Below, piece after piece: positions 1 through 7,900 of a stretch of 64,000 bases of DNA (position 1 is the first letter of the stretch; every line of letters begins with the position of its first letter). Source of the stretch: Cyclobacteriaceae bacterium YHN15 (GTDB lineage Bacteria > Bacteroidota > Bacteroidia > Cytophagales > Cyclobacteriaceae). The translations under genes were made by a program, and so were the position numbers. Below the pieces are notes generated by a model. The model saw nothing but the letters and a program-made list of their open reading frames with translations, did not search any database and was not told the origin of the DNA. The stretch is taken from the NCBI GenBank assembly GCA_003797895.1, contig RKQB01000005.1:124001-188000 (forward strand). Direction: 5' to 3'.

Positions 1-721
1 TATGAGAGGAAAGGTCTGACAAAAGGAAAACTACTGTATTGGCAATTTCCTGAGGTGTAGTCATCCTGTTTTCAAAAGGAATTCTACTTTGAATCAGATT
101 AAGTTTCTCTTCAGGATGATCAAATGTATCCAGCCATCTTTGATAAAGGGGGGTCATTACTTCTGCTGGAATTACCGCATTGACCCGTATTCCATAGGGC
201 AGTAATTCGACTGCCCATTCTCTTGTCAGGGACAATTGGGCACCTTTGGCTGCGGTGTAACCACTCGTATTCCCTTGTCCGGTAATGGCAGTTTTACTGC
301 TGATGTTTACTATACTTCCAAAAGATTTTTTCAGATAGGGTAGGGCAAAGTGAACCAGATCATAATAGTGTCCCAAATTTTGTTCTACAGATTTTCTAAA
401 TGCCACAGGTGAACCCTGCTCCAATCCTATGCCATCATTAGCCCCTGCATTGTTTACTATTCCGTCTATTCTTCCAAACCTGCTTACAGCCATATTAACA
501 GCATCCATCGCTTGATCGGGGTCCAATAGTCTCATTGGGATGTGATATGCCGTCTGGTTTTTTGAGGAAAGTTCCTGAATAAGATTTTCACCGGCTTCTA
601 TTGAGGGGTCTATGATGACTGCAATACCGCCTTCAGTTGCAATGGTCCTAGAGATTGCTTCTCCTATTCCTTTGGCTCCTCCTGAAACCAGAAATACTTT
701 CTTTTCTAAGTTTAAATTCAT
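1..721 (-). CDS. SDR-family oxidoreductase, probable L-fucose/L-rhamnose-type sugar dehydrogenase (partial)
   Basis: The gene starts at 721 on the minus strand and runs off the left edge, so about 240 N-terminal residues are visible and the C-terminus is missing. I translated a classical short-chain dehydrogenase: the GGxxxGIG nucleotide-binding motif at residues 14-20, NNAG near residue 90, Ser141 and the Y155-x3-K159 pair. Such enzymes oxidise alcohols or sugars with NAD(P). The ATG overlaps the stop of the upstream lactonase-type gene (ATGA), so the two are probably translated together. With its neighbours (lactonase, FAH hydrolase, second SDR) the best guess is oxidation of L-fucose or a similar 6-deoxy sugar to its lactone. 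The fold is certain; the substrate is inferred from context only. Confidence 0.85.
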   Translation of the reverse strand, partial: MNLNLEKKVFLVSGGAKGIGEAISRTIATEGGIAVIIDPSIEAGENLIQELSSKNQTAYHIPMRLLDPDQAMDAVNMAVSRFGRIDGIVNNAGANDGIGLEQGSPVAFRKSVEQNLGHYYDLVHFALPYLKKSFGSIVNISSKTAITGQGNTSGYTAAKGAQLSLTREWAVELLPYGIRVNAVIPAEVMTPLYQRWLDTFDHPEEKLNLIQSRIPFENRMTTPQEIANTVVFLLSDLSSH

Positions 722-1554
722 ATTTCGTCATTTATACCATAAAACCTGCATGCATTTTCGCCGAATATGCCATCTTTTTCCTCATGTGAAAAGCCTTTAT
801 AAAATTCAAAAGTCAGATCATACACCTGAGCATAACTACCGGCAAGCAAACATACCGGCCAGTCACTTCCGTACATTAATCTTTCAGTTCCAAAGCAATC
901 GGTGATATGCGATAAATAAGGCTTAAAGTCATCATTTTTCCAATTTTTCCAATCCGCCTCTGTAACCATACCTGATACTTTACAAAAAACATTCGGAAGT
1001 GAGGCCAATTTATGGATTCCTTTTGACCAAAAATCAAATTCACTTGATCTGATATTGGGTTTTGCTAAGTGATCAACCACAAAGCGCATATCAGGGAACT
1101 TTTTGACAAACTTAAAGGCATTCTCCAAATGGTGGGGAAAAATAAGGATATCATAAGTGAAACCATATTTAGATAAAAGTCCAATGCCGTTCAGAAATGC
1201 ACTCTCCTCCATTGATGAAGGGGGCAAAGATTGAAGGATTTTTCTGAACCCCACCAATTTCTTTTCTGCCTGATAGGCTTCAAGCTTTTCTTCCAATAGG
1301 ACTGAAGCCAGATCAACCCATCCTACCACCCCTTTGATCCAGGGATTCTCTTTAGCCAAACGGAGCAAAAAAGCGGTTTCTTGGTCGGATTGGTCTGCCT
1401 GAACGGCTATACATCCCTGAATTCCTTTCACGTCCAGTTCCGGTTTTAGATCCATGGGCAAAAAGTCTTTTTGTATGACTTTCATACTTTCATTTATCCA
1501 TGAATCTCTAATGGGGTCAAATTGCCAGAAATGCTGATGAGAGTCTAGGGTCAT
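718..1554 (-). CDS. Amidohydrolase-family lactonase (L-fuconolactonase/L-rhamnonolactonase-like)
   Basis: This 278-residue protein belongs to the amidohydrolase_2 group (COG3618). It opens with a metal-binding HxH motif at His6 and His8, has a central VVDHLAKP histidine, and ends the barrel with YGSDWPV, whose Asp is the usual catalytic residue. There is no signal peptide, so it is cytoplasmic. Family members hydrolyse sugar lactones such as L-fucono-1,5-lactone, or decarboxylate and hydrolyse related cyclic acids. Its stop overlaps the start of the sugar dehydrogenase downstream, and an FAH hydrolase lies 43 bases upstream. That order supports lactone hydrolysis in a 6-deoxyhexose oxidation pathway. 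The exact sugar is not proven. Confidence 0.85.
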   Translation of the reverse strand: MTLDSHQHFWQFDPIRDSWINESMKVIQKDFLPMDLKPELDVKGIQGCIAVQADQSDQETAFLLRLAKENPWIKGVVGWVDLASVLLEEKLEAYQAEKKLVGFRKILQSLPPSSMEESAFLNGIGLLSKYGFTYDILIFPHHLENAFKFVKKFPDMRFVVDHLAKPNIRSSEFDFWSKGIHKLASLPNVFCKVSGMVTEADWKNWKNDDFKPYLSHITDCFGTERLMYGSDWPVCLLAGSYAQVYDLTFEFYKGFSHEEKDGIFGENACRFYGINDEI

Positions 1555-1597
1555 TATTGGGTATCATTGGTGGGTATAACATTCCGGATTGAAAGGC

Positions 1598-2455
1598 TCA
1601 GACCTTGTCGAAATTCAAAGCTTGCTGTTTTGCAATACCCAATCCATCTATGCCTAATTCTACCTCATCCCCATGTTCCAGGTAGCGGGGTGGTTTAAGA
1701 CCCAATCCAACTCCTGATGGAGTACCTGTTGATATGATATCTCCTGGAAGCAAAGTCATGTACTGACTGATATAAGAAACCAAGGTGGGGATGTCAAATA
1801 CCAGATCCGAGGTATTGCTATCCTGCATCATTTGGCCATTAACTTTCAGCCAAAGTCTTAAATTATGGGGGTCTTTTACTTCTTCTTTTGTGACCAGATA
1901 AGGGCCAAGCGGGGCGAAATGGTCTGCACTTTTTCCCTTAACCCATTGACCTCCGTGGTGTAATTGGAAGTCTCTTTCACTAACATCATTGTGGAGGCAA
2001 TAACCTGCAACATAGTCCATTGCATTTTCTTTTTCAACATAGCTAGCTTTCTTACCTATGACCACAGCAAGTTCCACCTCCCAATCGGTTTTGGTTGAAT
2101 TTTTTGGTATAATGATGGGGTCGTTTGGACCGCAAAGAGAAGATGTTGCCTTCATAAAAAGTATGGGAACCTCGGGCAAAGGCATACCGCTTTCCTTGGC
2201 ATGAAGAGAATAGTTCAATCCTACACATATGATTTTTGAAGGCCTTTTTATTGGTGAGGCTAATCTTGTTTTCTTATTGATTTCCTGTAATTTATCCACG
2301 TTTGAATCAATCCAGGTTTTAAGCCTTTCCAAACCTTGGTTTTCAAAAAATTCCTCTGACCAATCTTCTCCAAAAGTTGAACAGTCCAACCATTTACCAT
2401 CTAATTCAATCCCAGGTTTTTCATTTCCCTTTTCACCAAATCTTAGTAGCTTCAT
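1598..2455 (-). CDS. Fumarylacetoacetate hydrolase-family protein (2,4-diketo-3-deoxy-sugar acid hydrolase-like)
   Basis: This is a 285-residue cytoplasmic enzyme with an N-terminal cap of about 70 residues followed by the FAH catalytic fold. The divalent-metal ligands are visible as Glu126 and Glu128 in DWEVELAVV and Asp157 in HNDVSERD, and the C-terminal STGTPSGVG loop is present. FAH-family enzymes cleave C-C bonds of diketo acids. In the oxidative L-fucose and L-rhamnose pathways the last step splits a 2,4-diketo-3-deoxy acid into pyruvate and lactate, and the neighbouring genes make that the likely role. A paired 13-base direct repeat lies in the 165-base gap upstream. The family is clear; the substrate is an inference. 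Confidence 0.88.
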   Translation of the reverse strand: MKLLRFGEKGNEKPGIELDGKWLDCSTFGEDWSEEFFENQGLERLKTWIDSNVDKLQEINKKTRLASPIKRPSKIICVGLNYSLHAKESGMPLPEVPILFMKATSSLCGPNDPIIIPKNSTKTDWEVELAVVIGKKASYVEKENAMDYVAGYCLHNDVSERDFQLHHGGQWVKGKSADHFAPLGPYLVTKEEVKDPHNLRLWLKVNGQMMQDSNTSDLVFDIPTLVSYISQYMTLLPGDIISTGTPSGVGLGLKPPRYLEHGDEVELGIDGLGIAKQQALNFDKV

Positions 2456-2561
2456 TATTGTCTTTTTTTAATGTTTAATCTTTGTTTATTTTCTTTCGCT
2501 TCGTATACTTTCAATCAAAATATCAACTACTATGGTCAAAAAAAACCAATTTCCGGTTTTA

Positions 2562-2595
2562 CAACTTGGTAATCTTTAATTGCAAATTGGTAATC
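2562..2595. promoter_or_regulatory. Pair of 13-base direct repeats spaced 21 bases, candidate operator
   Basis: CAACTTGGTAATC at 2562-2574 and CAAATTGGTAATC at 2583-2595 differ at one base and start 21 bases apart, two helical turns. They lie in the gap between the downstream FAH gene and the SDR gene of the sugar-acid cluster. Direct repeats at about 21 bases are typical of AraC-family sites, so a catabolic activator may bind here. No regulator gene is in the window. Confidence 0.45.
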
Positions 2596-2620
2596 CGAAA
2601 CTGACCATTCCCTATTTTCC

Positions 2621-3388
2621 CTAGGCTTTGAGTCCTAAGAATCCACCGTCGATAGGGAAATTGCTTCCTGTAATAAATGAAGCCTCATCGGAGGCCAGAT
2701 AATAGACCAGGCTTGCAATTTCTTCAGGCTTTCCCATCCTTCCAATAGGTTGGGTTGCAGCCAGTTTTTCAAACATTTCCTTTTCTTTTCCGGGATAGTT
2801 TTTGGCAAGAAACCCATCAACAAAGGGGGTGTGCACCCGTCCGGGTGAAATACAATTGCATCGGATCAGGTCAGTCACATAATCCCTGGCGATGGAAACC
2901 GTCATGGAAAGTACCGCACCTTTGGTCATCGAATAAGCAAATCGATCTGGTAAACCCATGGTGGCTGCCACGGAACACATATTTATTATGCTTCCTCCTC
3001 CATTCGCTTTTAATTTAGGTATGGCCTCATGGGAGCAGGTAAATACACCTTTTGCATTTACCTGAAAAAGCCGGTCAAAATCCTCTTCTGTAGTATGCTC
3101 TAGATTTCCTACATGGGATATGCCGGCATTGTTTACCAAAACATCAATTTTATCCGGCATTTGCCTGAAAGCCTCTTTAACACTTTGGAAGCCGGATACA
3201 TCGGTCTGAATAAATTGAACATTCCATCCTTTTTCATTTAATGAAGAAGAAACTTGTTGACCAGCACCGGAGTTGAAATCAAGGAAGAAGACACGATGTC
3301 CTTTTTTTGCAAATAATTCGGTTATTGCCAAGCCTATACCACTTGCACCGCCTGTGATTACCACCGTTTTCTTATTGTCCTTTTCCAT
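2621..3388 (-). CDS. SDR-family oxidoreductase (2-keto-3-deoxy-sugar acid dehydrogenase-like)
   Basis: This 255-residue protein is a complete classical short-chain dehydrogenase: TGGASGIG at residues 12-19, NNAGIS at 86-91, catalytic Ser139, Tyr152 and Lys156 (YSMTK), and the C-terminal ITGSNFPIDGG region. In the oxidative L-fucose pathway an SDR converts 2-keto-3-deoxy-L-fuconate to the 2,4-diketo acid, the substrate of an FAH-family hydrolase like the one encoded next. It is the most upstream of the four visible genes. The sugar-acid dehydratase and the transporter expected for such a pathway are not in the window and would lie beyond its left edge if present. The fold is certain; the substrate is inferred. 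Confidence 0.87.
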   Translation of the reverse strand: MEKDNKKTVVITGGASGIGLAITELFAKKGHRVFFLDFNSGAGQQVSSSLNEKGWNVQFIQTDVSGFQSVKEAFRQMPDKIDVLVNNAGISHVGNLEHTTEEDFDRLFQVNAKGVFTCSHEAIPKLKANGGGSIINMCSVAATMGLPDRFAYSMTKGAVLSMTVSIARDYVTDLIRCNCISPGRVHTPFVDGFLAKNYPGKEKEMFEKLAATQPIGRMGKPEEIASLVYYLASDEASFITGSNFPIDGGFLGLKA

Positions 3389-3638
3389 TTCGGAATTATT
3401 TATATTTAGTGTTTTTTCAACTATTACGTTTGGGCAATCTTAGATAATCGAAGTTTTATAAATGGAAAATAGGGAAATATTAGTTGTTTTTCAATTTTGG
3501 TAAGAAGGATAATTTGATTATTTATTTAAAATATAAAATTGGAAAACATAGATATTCAATTCTACCTATTATTTACATTTTTTGCATATTATTTTGCCCA
3601 AAACTTTTTATTGTATTTAAAGATATATTAAAAATTAA

Positions 3639-3714
3639 GAGTAGGCTTCTTCAAAGTTTAAACAAATTAGTGCTGCAATCCTAAAAATATTAGCTACAAG
3701 AAGAAAACCTACTC
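3639..3714. repeat. Structured repeat element, copy 1
   Basis: A 76-base imperfect palindrome: GAGTAGG (3639-3645) pairs perfectly with CCTACTC (3708-3714), and TTCTTC (3647-3652) with GAAGAA (3700-3705). The loop carries the block ATTAGTGCTGCAATC and then TTAGCTACAA, both shared almost exactly with copy 2, which lies 137 bases on in the same orientation. Inside the loop, TTAGTGCTGCAA and TTAGCTACAA look like two versions of one box. The active strand is unknown. Confidence 0.6.
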
Positions 3715-3774
3715 TAAAAAAATGATTTTGTACTTCCAGTTAAAATAATTTAATCATACTCAAAGGTTAAAAAA

Positions 3775-3855
3775 GGAACAGGCATCTTCACTACATCAAC
3801 AAATTAGTGCTGCAATCATAAAAAATGTTAGCTACAACTGAAGATGACCTGCTCC
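3775..3855. repeat. Structured repeat element, copy 2
   Basis: An 81-base element with the same design as copy 1. GGAACAGG (3775-3782) pairs with CCTGCTCC (3848-3855) with one mismatch, and CATCTTCA (3783-3790) pairs perfectly with TGAAGATG (3839-3846). Compared with copy 1, a T-A pair in the lower stem has become C-G and the upper stem is longer, while the loop block (3801-3837) is nearly unchanged. The element begins 18 bases past the stop of the PorP/SprF gene on the minus strand. Confidence 0.6.
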
Positions 3856-3873
3856 GAAAAATATTTTAAAAGA

Positions 3874-4914
3874 TTACCAGTTTATAGTGCCGGCCTCACT
3901 ATTTACCCCTCCTTTTCTGAATAAAAAGAAAGAGACCATAAATTCATGTGTCGGATTTGGTATCAGATATGATTTGCTTACTGGCATTTCATAAGCGTAA
4001 CCAAATTTGAGGTTGGACATCAAGAAACCAACTTGATAAGAATTGGCGTAACTGACTCTATGTCCAACTCCCAACCAGAATTTATCCATCATCATTATCT
4101 TAACATTGGCTTCGAAATTTGCAGGAAGGTCACTTTGGATTCGGTACATGATATTTGTTAAAACACTGAATTGGGAAGAAACCACCTGTTTGAATCCTGT
4201 TTGGAATACATTGACAAAAGGTCTTTTGTCAATGAACACATCTCCTCTATTTACCCTGCCACTTGCCACATTCTGAACTCCATATGCGAAATAATAATTT
4301 TGATGCGTTATGGCGAAACCTGCATTGAAGTCCAAAATCTGCATATTGGCATACTGATTAGTGTATGCATTTACAGTTGGATCATTGGCTTGCTCAGTAG
4401 TCAGGTTGTTTCCATCCAATCTTACATTACTGTAATTGGCAGCAACTCCCAATCTCAGATTTGTGGATCTGGAAATCCGTACTCTAGCCCCATAACTTAA
4501 CAGCATCTCAGTTTGTCTGAAAGGTCCAAAATTATCATGGATCAAATTCAACCCGGCAGCTGTATTTCCCAAAAGAGCTGCTTCAGATTCACCGCTCATT
4601 TCCATGGGATCTATTTCTGCAGATAGAAAATAGGTCTGTGGTGCACCTTCAAAGCCTGTCCATTGGTTTCTTACCAATCCCCGTACGATAGAGCCCTCAT
4701 ATCCCGTCAATGCTGGGTTGAAATAACTTTGAAGTTGATTGAATTGGCTGAAGTATTTTCTTGTTTGAGCGGAAGAATTAATGGTAATTCCAATAGTCAA
4801 GATCATTCCCAAGGCAAAAACAACTCCTAATTTTACCATGCCGATTTGTTTTGTTTTTAGAGGACTCATAGCTCCAAAAACAGGCTTATTTATATGATGT
4901 ATTGAAAGTTTCAT
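3874..4914 (-). CDS. PorP/SprF-family type IX secretion-associated outer-membrane protein
   Basis: This 346-residue protein has an N-terminal membrane or signal segment (MVKLGVVFALGMILTIGITI) followed by KYFSQFNQLQSYFNPALTGY, the hallmark opening of the PorP/SprF family, and alternating beta-strand patterns to the end. Family members are outer-membrane barrels. Many are encoded beside a large secreted protein with a gliding-motility-type C-terminal domain and are needed to display it. Here the gene follows such a protein after only 4 bases, so the two are almost certainly one operon. The start could also be an internal ATG (MSPLKTKQ or MVKLGV), since the signal segment begins only around residue 26. 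The family assignment is strong. Confidence 0.9.
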   Translation of the reverse strand: MKLSIHHINKPVFGAMSPLKTKQIGMVKLGVVFALGMILTIGITINSSAQTRKYFSQFNQLQSYFNPALTGYEGSIVRGLVRNQWTGFEGAPQTYFLSAEIDPMEMSGESEAALLGNTAAGLNLIHDNFGPFRQTEMLLSYGARVRISRSTNLRLGVAANYSNVRLDGNNLTTEQANDPTVNAYTNQYANMQILDFNAGFAITHQNYYFAYGVQNVASGRVNRGDVFIDKRPFVNVFQTGFKQVVSSQFSVLTNIMYRIQSDLPANFEANVKIMMMDKFWLGVGHRVSYANSYQVGFLMSNLKFGYAYEMPVSKSYLIPNPTHEFMVSFFLFRKGGVNSEAGTINW

Positions 4915-4918
4915 GGTA

Positions 4919-7900
4919 TTAATTTTTTCTTAATAGGTTCAAAATTCCTTTTCTGGTTTCTTTACTGTCATCCACTTCAATAAGATAATAGTAAGTGTCA
5001 ACCGGTAAAGTTTTGCCCAAATAGGTTCCGTTCCACCTTTGATTTGGATCTTCTGTATAAAATACCCGAAGTCCACCTCTTTCATACACATGTATTCTAA
5101 TTGAATTGTAAAGCTCCAGAATAGGAACCCCCCAATTATCATTTATTCCATCACCATCAGGAGTGAATGTATTTGGAATCACCATTTCATTAAGTAGTTC
5201 TTCCAGTCTTCTGGTTATCAAGAACTCTTTTTGGAAAATGTTTCCTGCTCTGTCAATTACAGTTACTATTATAGTGAACTCATTTCTTCCTGGGCTTAGG
5301 TTGCTATTGTTCCAGTATAACTGTCCGTCAATAATAGTGAAGAGGTCGTTATCGGCTACACCAGCTTCCAATTCCAGGATATGCACATCATCTGTTGGAT
5401 CGATTACCGTGAAATCCCCTATTAAAATTGGAGTATTTACATTATTTTGATTGAAGAAATCATTGCTCAAAAGTAAATCCAATGGAGGATCCTTAGGGAG
5501 TACCAGGATAATTATGGTTGGTACCCTGTCAAAGCCCTCTATCCATTCCCAACTGTTCGGGAGTTGAATGGTCCCCGTTACCTGGTAGGGCCCGCTTTGA
5601 TAAGGATCGTAACCTTCTTGGTTCCAAATAATCGGAAACTGAAATTCATCACCATTTTCTGTAATCACTGTAATTACCGTTGGTAATCCAGTAGCATCAA
5701 ATGGTGTTCCCCATGGGACTTCAATCATGTCCTGATCAATGAAATCCACTACTATTGTTGGTTCAATTTCATTGACCGAACAACCATATTCATCCACTTC
5801 TTCCCCTTCCGGAGTATTCGGGCAAAGGTCCTTATCATCGGTAACCCCATCATTGTCAGTATCCTTTTGGGAAAGTGCGCATCCATCTTCATCCACTTCT
5901 TCTCCCTCAGGAGTTTCCGGGCAAAGATCTAAATCATCAGTTACACCGTCACCGTCTGTATCCTTTTGGGAAGGAGCACAACCGTTTTCATCCACTTCCT
6001 CACCTTCAGGTGTATCCGGACATTGGTCAATGACATCAGGAACCCCATCATTATCAGAATCTATCTGGGAAACAGCACATCCGAATTCATCAACTTCCTC
6101 ACCGTCCGGGGTATCCGGGCACTGGTCCAAATCATCAGTTACCCCATCATTATCGGAATCTTTTTCTGAAAGTGCACAACCATTTTCATCTATCTCTTCT
6201 CCTTCAGGAGTATCAGGGCATTGATCCAAATCATCTGTAACCCCATCATTATCAGAATCTTTCTGAGATGGTGCACACCCGTTTTCATCCACTTCCTCTC
6301 CTTCCGGCGTATCAGGGCATTGATCCAAATAATCCGGTACCCCATCTTGATCAGTATCTATTTTTTGTTCCTCAGTACATCCATTTTCATCCACATCGGC
6401 ACCTTCAGGCGTATCAGGACATTGGTCCAAATCATCTGTAACCCCATCATTATCAGAATCCTTCTGAGATGGTGCACATCCGTTTTCATCTACCTCTTCT
6501 CCTTCAGGCGTATCAGGGCATTGGTCCAAATCATCTGTAACCCCATCATTATCAGAATCTTTCTGAGATGGTGCACACCCGTTTTCATCCACTTCCTCAC
6601 CCTCCGGCGTATCTGGGCATTGATCCAAATAATCCGGTACCCCATCTTGATCAGTATCTATTTTTTGTTCCTCAGTACATCCATTTTCATCCACATCGGC
6701 ACCTTCAGGCGTATCAGGACACTGGTCCAAATCATCTGTAACCCCATCATTATCAGAATCCTTCTGAGATGGTGCACACCCGTTTTCATCTACTTCCTCT
6801 CCTTCAGGAGTTTCAGGGCACTGATCCAAATGATCAGGCACCCCATCTCCATCGGTGTCTATTTGATTTACTGAACATCCGTTTTCATCCACTTCTTCTC
6901 CTTCAGGCGTATCCGGACACTGATCATTATCATCTATGACCCCATCCCCGTCACTGTCTTTTTGGGAAGGCGCGCACCCGTTTTCATCCACTTCCTCACC
7001 TTCCGGAGTGTCAGGGCACTGATCCAATTGATCAGGCACCCCGTCACCATCGGTATCTATTTGATTTACGGAACATCCGTTTTCATCCACTTCTTCACCT
7101 TCAGGCGTATCCGGACACTGATCTTTATCATCTGTGACCCCATCCCCATCACTGTCTTTTTGGGAAGGTGCACACCCGTTTTCATCCACTTCCTCACCTT
7201 CCGGAGTGTCAGGGCACTGATCCAATTGATCAGGCACGCCGTCACCATCGGTATCTATTTGATTTACGGAACATCCGTTTTCATCCACTTCTTCTCCTTC
7301 AGGCGTATCCGGACACTGGTCTTTGTCATCTGTGACCCCATCCCCATCACTGTCTTTTTGGGAAGGCGCACACCCGTTTTCATCCACTTCCTCACCTTCC
7401 GGAGTGTCAGGGCACTGATCCAATTGATCAGGCACCCCGTCACCATCGGTGTCTATTTGATTTACTGAACATCCGTTTTCATCCACTTCTTCTCCTTCAG
7501 GCGTATCCGGACACTGATCTTTATCATCTGTGACCCCATCCCCATCACTGTCTTTTTGGGAAGGTGCACACCCGTTTTCATCCACTTCCTCACCTTCAGG
7601 AGTGTCAGGGCACTGATCCAATTGATCAGGCACCCCGTCACCATCGGTATCTATTTGATTTACGGAACATCCGTTTTCATCCACTTCTTCACCTTCAGGC
7701 GTATCCGGACACTGGTCTTTGTCATCGGTGACTCCATCCCCATCACTGTCTTTTTGGGAAGGTGCACACCCGTTTTCATCCACTTCTTCACCTTCGGGAG
7801 TGTCGGGGCATTGATCTTTATCATCAGTTACTCCATCTCCATCACTGTCTTTCTGAGAAGGTGAACATCCATTTTCATCCACAGACTCTCCAGCAGGTGT

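Larger units (their letters stand above)
3389..3873. other. Gene-free region between the PorP/SprF gene and the SDR gene
   Basis: These 485 bases hold no convincing gene. They are very AT-rich and contain two copies of a structured repeat (3639-3714 and 3775-3855), described separately. A 66-codon open frame at 3484-3684 on the plus strand has low-complexity hydrophobic content and runs into the first repeat, so I do not call it. Both flanking genes are on the minus strand, so the region is the 3' side of the PorP/SprF operon and the 5' side of the sugar-acid operon. Confidence 0.6.

Noticed and set aside
2755..3018. Open frames opposite the SDR gene and elsewhere in core genes
   Set aside because: Shadow frames of well-supported minus-strand genes; no independent evidence.
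3484..3684. 66-codon open frame in the 3389-3873 gap
   Set aside because: Low-complexity hydrophobic translation, no motif, and it runs into the structured repeat.
3639..3855. Repeat pair as integron attC sites
   Set aside because: In attC sites the outer arms carry the conserved core and the centre varies; here the outer stems vary and the loop is conserved, and no integrase is in the window.
3639..3855. Repeat pair as a short CRISPR array
   Set aside because: Only two units, 137 bases apart, with paired stems outside the shared block; spacing does not fit CRISPR spacers and no cas gene is present.
5739..7864. Several open frames on the plus strand opposite the TSP3 repeats, with repeating translations
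   Set aside because: They are by-products of the regular codon pattern on the minus strand; the real gene is the 1243-residue protein, which has a signal peptide and recognisable domains.
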